A DNA stretch of 64,000 bases from Paenibacillus sp. NEAU-GSW1 (GTDB lineage Bacteria > Bacillota > Bacilli > Paenibacillales > Paenibacillaceae), in assembly GCF_009737085.1 (NCBI RefSeq), contig NZ_WOVL01000009.1:1-64000 (forward strand). The letters run 5' to 3'. A program made the position numbers and the translations under genes. This document shows positions 27,092 to 35,349 of the stretch, one piece after another. The notes under the pieces were generated by a model, which was not told the DNA's origin, did not search any database, and was given only the letters and a program-made list of their open reading frames with translations. Within the stretch, counting starts at the first letter, position 1. The number at the start of each line of letters is the position of its first letter.

Positions 27092-27150
27092 TTACTCCTC
27101 ACCCGTAGCAACCGTGTTACTAGAAATCAGCTCCAATCGCTCCAGTTGTC
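27092..27150 (-). pseudogene. sulfurtransferase 3'-end relic (C)
   Basis: Minus strand reads a degraded NWSDW segment and ends VATGEE TAA, as sulfurtransferase A does. The 3' flank CTGCTAT.TGCCTCTCAG matches that of D. Confidence 0.65.
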
Positions 27151-27169
27151 GGACCACTCTTTTCTTTAT

Positions 27170-27292
27170 CTACGCTCGGACCTCCCATTCTTGGTAAAAT
27201 AGCTCTATATATCGTTCCATATAGCAATGACGTTCCTCAGCGATTCGTTTTGCGGAAGTCATATTTATGCGATCCTTGAGTCTTAGTATTGC
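27170..27292 (-). pseudogene. HD-domain hydrolase C-terminal relic
   Basis: Minus strand reads ILRLKDRINMTSAKRIAEER and then HCYMERYIELFYQEW, the characteristic ending of bacterial HD-superfamily phosphohydrolases. A TGA closes the frame upstream, so the HD catalytic part is missing. It could include an internal start at 27262 but is too short to be functional. Confidence 0.5.
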
Positions 27293-27424
27293 TCAAGAAA
27301 TTACAGGTAGCATTAAACTCACACAATGATCAACATGGCTTTCAATCACATTTAGGTAAGAGACAAAAGACGGTGAATCTTCATACCTTACATTCATATA
27401 GGCAAAAATGGGTTCATAAATTCA

Positions 27425-27784
27425 CTATGAGTTAATACCATCTTCGAATGCACTTCGAAACTTTGCAGGCACTATATTTATTCCAATAGGGATGTCATTT
27501 TTCTGATTTTCATTTTTATATCTTCCCAATGGCATACTTACTTCTGATATAAACTGCATTAAGAAACTTAAGATAAAGTCTTTTTGTAATTCAAACATAT
27601 CGTGATCAAAACCACCGTCTTTATTCTTATGACCCTCAATATCCATGTAAATCATTCTGTTCTTGTTTGGGTATTTTTCTTGAGCATTCTTAACTAAAGT
27701 GAATAAAATTTCTGCCGACTTCTCAAATCCTTCTTATCTTTTAACTACATGATAGATTGTAATTCCACGATCATCTTCTTTCAT
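27425..27784 (-). pseudogene. hypothetical gene with in-frame stop
   Basis: Starting at the ATG at 27784 it reads MKEDDRGITIYHVVKR, a TAA (27734-27736), and then EGFEKSAEILFTLVKNAQ and about 80 more residues in the same frame. One base change (AAA to TAA) explains the interruption. The 76-residue downstream part could restart at 27655. No family recognised. Confidence 0.6.
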
Positions 27785-27876
27785 CTTTTAAGCCTCGTTA
27801 TCAGCAATAATTACGCATAACGTTTTTGCACGACGTCCCTTCACCTAAGGTCACGAAATGACCAGCCGCAACGTGA

Positions 27877-28212
27877 TTAGGTGGAGGAATGTGATTCACC
27901 TTTTATTCTATTTAATAGATTCTTTGCAAATTGCATTGTTGAGTTTTCAATGTTTCCATCATAATCAATCTCATTGCCAATATCGAAAATGTGATCCTCT
28001 AAGAGTTCTTTAAGCTTTTCGATTTCAAAAGTAATATCTTGACCAAAGAAATGTTGTTTGACTGCATTTTGGTCAGTGATAAAAACAAACTCCCAAATTT
28101 CTTTGCACTTTATTTCTGATCTATCCAGGAGAGCTCGTAATGAATCTTCTGCACAGTTAATAGAGGGATGGACATATCTCGATAGCATTCTTTTCCACAG
28201 CTCCACCATCAT
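27877..28212 (-). CDS. hypothetical protein
   Basis: 111 residues, acidic, no membrane segment. Contains LLDRSEIKCKEIWEFVFITDQN and a C-terminal helix-rich part. GGCGAGAG precedes the first ATG. No family recognised; it lies among relics and may itself be a fragment. Confidence 0.4.
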   Translation of the reverse strand: MMVELWKRMLSRYVHPSINCAEDSLRALLDRSEIKCKEIWEFVFITDQNAVKQHFFGQDITFEIEKLKELLEDHIFDIGNEIDYDGNIENSTMQFAKNLLNRIKGESHSST

Positions 28213-28329
28213 CTCTCGCCATTTCTACACTCAATATTATTCGCCCTACTTATGATAAGGTTCAGCTTAACGTGTCTAACGGCGAAAATGCAAGGAGCAC
28301 AGATATCGAACATCCGTGCTCCTTTTGCA

Positions 28330-29181
28330 TCAATTCAATATTTGTTTAATTACCTCGTCCAACGGCGTAGCCGGACGCCCTAATATTTCCACTAAATCAT
28401 CGCTCTCGATATCTAGCTCGCCGTCGCGAATCCCGCTTTGAGTAGAAACCAAAAAGGGAATGAACATTTCAGGAACGCCCGCATCGCTCATCATTTTACC
28501 GTAGGTATTATCGTCGACTTGAAGAACTTGAACCTCTTTGTTCACCGCTTGATTGAAAATTGTAACCAACTCTTGTTGTGTCAAAGGTTTACCCGATAAC
28601 TCATATACCTTATTGTCGTGTCCCTGACTGGTTAAAACCTTTACTGCCGCTTCTGCAAAGTCGCGACGGGCAACCCATCCTACTTTGCCGGTGCCTGCAG
28701 ATGTAACCCAGGGCGCACCGTTAAGCACGGCTTGAAAAGTTCCGATCTCGTTCTCCAAATACCAATTGTTACGCAAAATAGTGAACGGAATACCCGACGC
28801 CTGAAGCTCATTCTCCGTTACGCGGTGGTCCGGCGCTACGAACAGATTGCTCTCCTGGGCATTCGGCGCGCTCGTATAAGCGATAAACTGTACACCAGCT
28901 TCTTTTGCTGCCTTAATCGCATTGATATGCTGTTGATCCCGGCCTTGCAAATCTCCGGATGAGATAATCAGGAGTCTGTCGATTCCTTCAAAGGCTTTAA
29001 CCAGAGATTCCGGTTCGTTGAAATTGCCATAACGCACATCTATGCCAACACCGCTTAGTTTCTCTGCCTTTTTGGGATCGCGGACACTAACAGCGATCTG
29101 TTCTACCGGCATTACCTTTATTAAACCCTCTACCACCAATGCCCCAAGATTTCCGGTCGCTCCCGTTACGAGTACTTTCAT
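28330..29181 (-). CDS. NmrA-type NAD(P)H-binding protein (QorB-like)
   Basis: 283 residues. The Rossmann start VLVTGATGNLG (3-13) and the pattern AEKLSGVGIDVRYGNFNEPESL identify the atypical SDR/NmrA group that includes the quinone reductase QorB. It is the last gene of a DoxX-DUF-dioxygenase operon, fitting quinone detoxification. The catalytic Tyr-x-x-x-Lys of classical SDRs is not expected here. Confidence 0.85.
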   Translation of the reverse strand: MKVLVTGATGNLGALVVEGLIKVMPVEQIAVSVRDPKKAEKLSGVGIDVRYGNFNEPESLVKAFEGIDRLLIISSGDLQGRDQQHINAIKAAKEAGVQFIAYTSAPNAQESNLFVAPDHRVTENELQASGIPFTILRNNWYLENEIGTFQAVLNGAPWVTSAGTGKVGWVARRDFAEAAVKVLTSQGHDNKVYELSGKPLTQQELVTIFNQAVNKEVQVLQVDDNTYGKMMSDAGVPEMFIPFLVSTQSGIRDGELDIESDDLVEILGRPATPLDEVIKQILN

Positions 29182-29206
29182 TTTGTATCCTCCCCAACTT
29201 CACATT

Positions 29207-29975
29207 CTATATTTCGAAGCAAATATGGCTAAATGTCCCGAACTGATATCCCTTAAAGATCGCTTTCGGCTTTTCCGTTCCACTTGAACTCCCGTAGGCA
29301 TGGAACAGCGGCACGAAATGCTCCGCCCTCGGAACCGCACGTCTGGAATAAGGTGCCGATTGCTCAAATTGGAGCAAACCCTCAATGTCGCGATTAACGA
29401 TTCTATCTTCAATCCAATTATCAAATTCTACAGCCCATTCTTCGGGATACGTCTGATTAAACTTGATCTCATTGAAATTGTGAACGGTTGTTCCGCTCCC
29501 AATGATAAGAATTCCTTCTTCTCCGAGCCCTTTTAAAGCTATACCAATATCAAGCTGTTCCCTCGTAGTTAGAAATGGATTGACGGATATACTTACAATC
29601 GGAATATTTGCCTCCGGATACATATGCCTTAAGAAGACCCACGAGCCATTGATCCAATCCTCGCTCATAATCTCTTCTGGTTGCAATGCCATTAAGACGA
29701 AAGCGTTCTTCCAATCTTTCCGCTAATTCAGGCGATCCTTGAGCAGGATAATTCAACTGATATAATTCATCGGGAAATCCACCGAAATCGTAAATCGTCT
29801 GTAACGTTCCTTCTACAAAAGAAATCGTTGTAACCTGTTGCTCCCAATGGGCACTAAACATGACAATCGCCTTCGGTTGAAATCTTTTTCCCGTTTCCGC
29901 TAGAAAATGTGTATAAGGCGAATTTTCTAACGCCAACAATGGTGAACCATGACAAATAAATAAAGATGGTATCAT
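29207..29975 (-). pseudogene. LigB/DODA-type ring-cleaving dioxygenase, frameshifted
   Basis: Two overlapping frames make one protein of the 4,5-DOPA extradiol dioxygenase (YgiD) family. The N-terminal part carries FICHGSPLLALENSPY and SAHWEQ, with His ligands. After ERGLDQ the homology continues in the other frame as GSWVFLRHMYPEANIPIVSIS. One extra T in the plus-strand run at 29649-29650 changes the expected DHGSW, whose His is catalytic. Removing one base restores about 255 residues. A true pseudogene or a sequencing error. Confidence 0.8.
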
Positions 29976-29996
29976 AACGAACCTCCTTACGATTAC

Positions 29997-30407
29997 TTAA
30001 GCGTGCTTCTTCCAACAAGCAACCCAAAGAACGACAACAGTAGCCACGACGTGCATGATCTCTAGGTAAACAACAAACTCGGTTGTCGGATCTTTGACGG
30101 ATGCCGGAGTGAAAAGCAGCAAGATAAATCCGACAATTGCAATAATCCTGAAAATCTTTAAACTGCCAACCGCTGCAAAAATAACCATTCCTATTAATGT
30201 CCCCAATACGCTCATCATGATTACATTAGATATTTGCAAGGATTTACCGGCCATTACTTCGATCGTACTCGGGAAAGCTCCCGCTGCATCTCCAATGTAA
30301 TAAACGACAATGTTGAGAACAGTAGCGATAAGCGCTGCTACAAATGCCCTTACTGCGTATGCTTTCAATGTTAATCTTTTTGATGCATGAACTGCTGTGC
30401 TACTCAA
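29997..30407 (-). CDS. four-helix membrane protein (DUF6069-like)
   Basis: About 136 residues from the TTG at 30407, chosen because AAGGAGG lies 8 bases upstream; earlier starts fall within the DoxX gene. Four hydrophobic segments (about 17-37, 55-75, 82-100, 110-130). Cotranscribed between DoxX and the dioxygenase gene. Molecular function unknown. Confidence 0.7.
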   Translation of the reverse strand: MSSTAVHASKRLTLKAYAVRAFVAALIATVLNIVVYYIGDAAGAFPSTIEVMAGKSLQISNVIMMSVLGTLIGMVIFAAVGSLKIFRIIAIVGFILLLFTPASVKDPTTEFVVYLEIMHVVATVVVLWVACWKKHA

Positions 30408-30432
30408 TGTTGCTACCTCCTTGATTTCTTTT

Positions 30433-30786
30433 TTATAGACGTCCAATAACCACGAAAATAGCCAATACCAGCAGAATAATGTTCATACCGATCGCTTGAT
30501 TCTCTTTTCGCTTTGCATGGAATACAACTGCGAACAACATAATCAAAGCAAGACCAATTGCAGCAATTGGCGTTAAACTAGGTGCGATATCCGTGGACCA
30601 AGGAAGTATCAGACCAATACCTCCAAGTAGTTCAACCAATCCGATGAAAGTAACTAGGCTTTTCGAGGCATCTTTAACCCACGGCATAGAGGCTTTGGCT
30701 TTCTCATATTGAAAAGCCTTCGTCATCCCCGCAAAAATAAACATTAATGCTAATAGTCCTTGTACGACCCACAAAGCGATATTCAT
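30433..30786 (-). CDS. DoxX-family membrane protein
   Basis: 117 residues, four membrane helices, with the family features FAGMTKAF (about 19-26) and GLVELLGGIGLILPW (about 50-64). In B. subtilis, DoxX-like CatD and MhqP are co-induced with ring-cleaving dioxygenases by quinones and catechols. The same gene association is seen here, with an HxlR regulator divergent. Confidence 0.8.
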   Translation of the reverse strand: MNIALWVVQGLLALMFIFAGMTKAFQYEKAKASMPWVKDASKSLVTFIGLVELLGGIGLILPWSTDIAPSLTPIAAIGLALIMLFAVVFHAKRKENQAIGMNIILLVLAIFVVIGRL

Positions 30787-30854
30787 GTTTTATTCACTCC
30801 TGTTTGTATTATGTTGCGACCTAGGTATATAATAGTTCATAGAATACTAATTCA

Positions 30855-30868
30855 TAAGTAGGCACTTA
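30855..30868. promoter_or_regulatory. TAAGTAGGCACTTA operator candidate
   Basis: Palindromic site (TAAGT/ACTTA) in the divergent region between DoxX and the second HxlR gene, sharing TAAGTAGG with 12478. Confidence 0.5.
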
Positions 30869-30932
30869 AAATAAACATAGTATAAAAAAAGATACCTTAG
30901 ACCTTATATGATAAAAATAAGGAGTGAACAAG

Positions 30933-31328
30933 ATGACATCTAATTGCAAAGTTGAAACTGCCTTAGAAATTCTGGTTGGCAAATGGAAGCCCGTTATCCT
31001 GTATCAACTATTTTCTAACGGCACGATGAGATTTAGTGAACTTCAAAAAGCGTTGCCGGATATCACCAAAAAGATGCTCACTATGCAGCTGAGGGAACTC
31101 GAATACCATGACATCGTGAACCGCAAAATCTTTCATCAAATCCCTCCCAAAGTCGAGTATTCCATTACGGATTATGGGCAGCGAATGACCCCGCTCCTGG
31201 AAGCAATGAACAACTGGGGCATGGCCCATATTGAGCATTTAAATGAGATATATGGTGAAAATGCGTCACCGAATGTTCCTGGTCAACTGGATTATGAAAT
31301 GGCTCCTAAACAGGAAAAGACCCCATAG
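30933..31328 (+). CDS. HxlR-family transcriptional regulator
   Basis: 131 residues from the ATG at 30933, 8 bases after AAGGAG; an upstream GTG at 30924 is less well placed. NCKVETALEILVGKWKPVIL (4-23) and ITKKMLTMQLRELE are family motifs. Cys5 is in the position of the redox-sensing Cys6 of YodB/CatR. It likely represses the divergent DoxX operon and responds to quinone-like electrophiles. Confidence 0.85.
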   Translation: MTSNCKVETALEILVGKWKPVILYQLFSNGTMRFSELQKALPDITKKMLTMQLRELEYHDIVNRKIFHQIPPKVEYSITDYGQRMTPLLEAMNNWGMAHIEHLNEIYGENASPNVPGQLDYEMAPKQEKTP

Positions 31329-31533
31329 GGTTCGCTTAGATTAATCTTAAACACTAATTTATTCGATTCACAACTTGTTGATTCTATGTTGATTCAACTA
31401 GCAAAACTTAAAATTTGCTTACTTCAGCGGACAAAACAAACATATTCATTGTCTCGAATAGACTTCATTAAAAATACGCCTAACTCCTTTATTACTCTGT
31501 TACGTGCTTTCAACCTTGCTATAGACTCGGAAC

Positions 31534-31581
31534 ATAAAAAAATACATCCCTTGAGGCGTATCACACCTCAGGGAATGTATT
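31534..31581 (-). terminator. terminator of sulfurtransferase D
   Basis: AATACATTCCCTGAGG and CCTCAAGGGATGTATT form a long stem, followed on the minus strand by TTTTTTT. The 31329-31533 stretch shows no gene. Confidence 0.85.
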
Positions 31582-31607
31582 CAAATCTTAAAACTGCTGT
31601 ACGCCTC

Positions 31608-32450
31608 TCAGTTCTTACTTCTCTCCTGTGCAATCGGATTTCCCTCATAACTAATCCAATCACTCCAACTCCCCGCATACAGCCTTACTCTCGTGAATCC
31701 CGCTTCTTCCAGAGCAATAACATTCGGCGTAGCCGTAACGCCGGAGCCGCAGTACACGATCAGATCGCCGTTCTTGTCCAGATCGTTGAACCGCTCAGCT
31801 TGAGCGTCAACGTCTTTCCATGCGCCGGATTCCATCAGACCGTCTCTCCAGAAACGGTTGATCGCGCCCGGAATGTGGCCTGCAACGCGGTCGATCGGTT
31901 CGACCTCGCCGCGGTAGCGCGGCGCTTCGCGCGAATCGATGAGCGTCGTCCCCTCGCTGCCCAGCAGCTCCCTCACTTCGTCCATTTCAACAAGCATATT
32001 GTGCTGTACCGTTGCGATAAAAGCAGCAGTCAGTGGTTCCGCCTGCTCAGCCGTTACCGGCAGCCCCTGCTTCGCCCAAGCTGTGAAGCCCTTGTCCAAT
32101 ACATACACTTGCTCATGCCCCAAATATTTCAGCAGCCACCACAACCGCGAAGCCATCGCTCCGCCTTGATCGTCATAGGCAACCACAATGGAGTTATTGC
32201 TTATACCTGCCTGACCGAACGTCACCGTCGCCGCAAAAATATCCGGCAGCGGATGACGTCCGCCATGCTCCTCGACCTCGCCGGACAGATCTTTCTCTAA
32301 ATCTAAATAGACAGCCCCAGGAATATGCGACTCTTCATAGGCTCTGCGTCCTGCCTCAGTATCGTCCAATCGAAAGCGGCAATCCGCAATGACGAGATTC
32401 GGCTCCCCCATTTTCTCCCTCAACCATTCCAACGACACAATGTTATTCAT
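31608..32450 (-). CDS. rhodanese-type sulfurtransferase (D)
   Basis: 280 residues, two rhodanese domains. The active loop CGSGVTAT lies near residues 238-245, the canonical 3-mercaptopyruvate/thiosulfate sulfurtransferase form. It shares with sulfurtransferase A the motifs GAVYLDLEKDLSG/GAVFVDFKADLTD and EEAGFTRVRLYAGSWSDWISYE. The end QERSKN recurs in relic E. No sulfur-metabolism gene is adjacent. Confidence 0.9.
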   Translation of the reverse strand: MNNIVSLEWLREKMGEPNLVIADCRFRLDDTEAGRRAYEESHIPGAVYLDLEKDLSGEVEEHGGRHPLPDIFAATVTFGQAGISNNSIVVAYDDQGGAMASRLWWLLKYLGHEQVYVLDKGFTAWAKQGLPVTAEQAEPLTAAFIATVQHNMLVEMDEVRELLGSEGTTLIDSREAPRYRGEVEPIDRVAGHIPGAINRFWRDGLMESGAWKDVDAQAERFNDLDKNGDLIVYCGSGVTATPNVIALEEAGFTRVRLYAGSWSDWISYEGNPIAQERSKN

Positions 32451-32525
32451 TACGACTCGCCTCTCTCGTTCATTTATGTATGAATGTCTTTCTTCTTAGC
32501 AGTTCTTTAGTCCATTATAAAACAA

Positions 32526-32562
32526 AAGCCGGGAAACTCTCCACTAAGGAGGCTCCCGGCTT
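32526..32562 (-). terminator. terminator after the 32685 gene
   Basis: AAGCCGGGA and TCCCGGCTT form a 9-bp stem, followed on the minus strand by TTGTTTTA. Confidence 0.75.
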
Positions 32563-32684
32563 GTCATTCTCCAATTATTTATAATCTTGAACTGCGGTAG
32601 TTCCTGTATGAATAACGTAATTAAAATAACCTCTGAACATGAATTCGTGTATGACTGATTATGAAATTATGTTGTTTTTAATTT

Positions 32685-33203
32685 TTATTCATCTCTTTCA
32701 GCCAGTGATTGATTTATCATTCCTAAATATGTAGCAAGAGGATTTTCGATTATTATTTGTGATGTGAATCGTATTGTGAAAATAACAATAAAAGTTATTG
32801 TAAACAAAACTAAGTATTTAATAGTATGGAATAAATCAATTGAATTCATATAATTGATATACAATGCTTGTCCTGCAAGCATTACAGCAATCAAAGGCAA
32901 TATGTTATTAGAGATAAAGGAAGCTACTGTATGAATGGAATCATTAGTACTTTGCATGATAGTAATTCTAAATTTAAGATTTTCCAAACTTTTTGTATCT
33001 ACACGCTGAAAGAAACTTCTATACACTTCATCACTAGCAGGAAGTTGATAAAAAAGGCCCTTTTGTGGAGTTATCGAAAAATCTTTTTTATAATCTTTGA
33101 TGTGTTTATTTAAGTTTTTATGAATCCAGATAAATTTTCTCGATTCCAGTAGTACAATCCCAATAACCAAAATGCTAATAACACAGATGGCTGTTATAAT
33201 CAT
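32685..33203 (-). CDS. membrane protein of unknown function
   Basis: 172 residues. An N-terminal helix (2-20), a soluble segment of about 80 residues, then two helices (about 92-115 and 125-145). AAAGGGG precedes the ATG. Strongly AT-rich, like the ATPase gene upstream, and unlike the chromosome around. Family not recognised. It could be a membrane partner of that ATPase but is separated by about 390 bases with a terminator. Confidence 0.6.
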   Translation of the reverse strand: MIITAICVISILVIGIVLLESRKFIWIHKNLNKHIKDYKKDFSITPQKGLFYQLPASDEVYRSFFQRVDTKSLENLKFRITIMQSTNDSIHTVASFISNNILPLIAVMLAGQALYINYMNSIDLFHTIKYLVLFTITFIVIFTIRFTSQIIIENPLATYLGMINQSLAERDE

Positions 33204-33591
33204 TTTTATTTCCCCTTTGTGTATTTTTATGTAAATACGAAAGTTTTATAATTTTCGTTTCATAACATTGATTTTAAAATGCACTTATACCTTTGCAAGG
33301 ATAAGACTTTTTAATAATATGCCAAGTAAACTTAGCTCGTTTGCGATTTCCGTAATTTCCTTAAGTTTCTTCGTCAAACCGACTCCATTAAGAAAGTATT
33401 ATACTGTATGGATATTTTCTCATCTTCTTGAACAGAAGGTTCATCAGTGAAATTTATAGTATGCATCTATGTATCAATACTAAACACAAAAAAACAGAGC
33501 ACGATAACTTTCATTGCGCTCTGTTTTTGGTTAAATATCACACCCTATTATTCAATTAAAATATCGTACATAGTTCGCGTCCTAAGTAAAC
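33204..33591. other. AT-rich spacer
   Basis: Holds a terminator (33494-33524) and, on the minus strand near 33280-33375, a short TTG-started frame of about 30 codons that I cannot support as a gene. Confidence 0.4.
33494..33524. terminator. bidirectional terminator
   Basis: ACAGAGC and GCTCTGT pair with T-runs on both sides. It ends the ATPase gene. Confidence 0.75.
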
Positions 33592-35079
33592 CTAACCATC
33601 AATTAATTCTAGATACTCTTTAAATCCAGGGTGAACTTTATAATTGGCGGCCTTCGGATTAAACTTAATTTTAGGGTCTGTATAGCGGAAACAGTATGTG
33701 GACCCCCCATATCCACCGCCACCTGGCTTATAAAAACCAACAACACTAAATTCATATAGACGTTCTAATACAGTGCTTCCATTATCCGTAATATTTAATC
33801 GAGCTGCACAAGCTTCAAAGCTTTTTTCATAGTTGTCTAACGAGAACACTGTTTTGTGCATGTCTCGTAGAACTTCCATATAGTTATCAAAATCATTGTA
33901 TTTTGCATTAACTTCGTCTTTCAATTCGGAGTATAGATAATCTGAATAATCTTTACGGCTATTATGTATATCTTTATTAATAATTAAATCTTCTTCTTTT
34001 GATGGATCTAAGCCTATTCTTTTTTTAGCCTCAGATAAGGATAAATTTAGAAACTTTATGACATCTCTAGGCCGTAAAAATGTCCTCTCAAAAATAAAGT
34101 TCCATTTCAATTGATTACTTCCGATATTAGGATTATCAAATATTTTATACCAATTTTCTTGAAATGAATCCTTAGATTCTTCTATATTTTCTTTAATCCT
34201 TTTGGCTACTAACTTTTTCAAACTTAAATTCGCATTTTCATTCTGATGATTCCAGTTTAAATATTCCACATGATTATCAGTAACTTTATTTTTATCTTGA
34301 AAATCCACTACCTCATAGATATCGCTACGTAAAAAAACATAGACCCCGGCATTTATCTCTTTATCTTGAAAATAGGAATTAATATTATATGCAGCTATTA
34401 ATAGACCAATGATTCTCGTCAAGTATTTTTTATCTTTAGGGTCATAACTTAAATCTAACTCATCAAATAATAAAGAATACTTCTTCTCTTTTTTCATAAA
34501 AGGAAGTAGTGCTGCTAAAAGTTTTTTATTTACCTCTCCTATAGTACCTCCTAAATTCTTAGGCGCGTCTTTCCTAGAAATCGATCCAATGCCGTTACCC
34601 ATTATTTGAGGAGAAAGCGTAAAATCCCAACTCTTAGGACTCATTGTTTCTTTATGTTCAAAATTACTTGATCCCCAACTCTTCTTTAACCATTTTCTAA
34701 TTTTCTTTACTTTAAATTTCTGAAAAAAACTATATTGGTCAATATCCTTAACAATAAGCTTCGCCAACTCGACATATATCAGAAATTCCCATGAGTTAAC
34801 ATAACTTTCTCTCTCTGAGACATTATCATTTGCAAATTGATCATGGACTTTCCATGGGTAATCACGGAATAATAATGCAGAAGTCAGCTTATTAGTATCT
34901 GCTTTTGATAAAAATTTGTATAGTGCTGTTTTTCCTGAACCTTTCCTACCAATTATGATTCTTCTTTTTTCATTAGTAATACGCTTTAATGAATCTGACT
35001 GAATGAAGTACTCAAATAAACGATCATCATTCTCGGCATCAATCGCACCAAAATCTCCAATATTATCTATTAGTCCCAT
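33592..35079 (-). CDS. P-loop ATPase (Sll1717-like)
   Basis: 495 residues from the ATG at 35079, just after GGAGG; an upstream TTG at 35091 is disfavoured. Walker A GRKGSGKT at about 44-51, Walker B LLFDELD at about 203-209, and a likely sensor Arg in VYVFLRSDIYE near 255. The rest is helical with a C-terminal winged-helix-like end. The arrangement recalls STAND/Orc-like NTPases that often occur in defence islands; the Sll1717 name is my best family guess. It is AT-rich relative to its neighbours, suggesting horizontal acquisition. A palindrome ATAAC.ATA.GTTAT (35101-35113) overlaps the promoter region. Confidence 0.7.
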   Translation of the reverse strand: MGLIDNIGDFGAIDAENDDRLFEYFIQSDSLKRITNEKRRIIIGRKGSGKTALYKFLSKADTNKLTSALLFRDYPWKVHDQFANDNVSERESYVNSWEFLIYVELAKLIVKDIDQYSFFQKFKVKKIRKWLKKSWGSSNFEHKETMSPKSWDFTLSPQIMGNGIGSISRKDAPKNLGGTIGEVNKKLLAALLPFMKKEKKYSLLFDELDLSYDPKDKKYLTRIIGLLIAAYNINSYFQDKEINAGVYVFLRSDIYEVVDFQDKNKVTDNHVEYLNWNHQNENANLSLKKLVAKRIKENIEESKDSFQENWYKIFDNPNIGSNQLKWNFIFERTFLRPRDVIKFLNLSLSEAKKRIGLDPSKEEDLIINKDIHNSRKDYSDYLYSELKDEVNAKYNDFDNYMEVLRDMHKTVFSLDNYEKSFEACAARLNITDNGSTVLERLYEFSVVGFYKPGGGGYGGSTYCFRYTDPKIKFNPKAANYKVHPGFKEYLELIDG

Positions 35080-35349
35080 ATGTTCCTCCAAAAAGTTATT
35101 ATAACTATGTTATCATATATTTCTTTTTACTAGTGCAATAGTTACACAATGAAACTCCAATATCGTTCTACAATTTAATCCCCTCCTGTTTGCTACGAGG
35201 TTTATTCTATATAATTTCTGCCAACAGCAAGATTAATAGAAGCCGGCAAATCATAACAACCACACTGTTCATTCCCCCAATAATTCCACCGCCAAAAATC
35301 GCACCATTTCAACCTCACCTTCTCATCTCCACCTTCATCCCAACCCGCT

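Noticed and set aside
31386-32300. 304-codon plus-strand frame
   Set aside because: Antisense to the clear sulfurtransferase D gene; no domain pattern.
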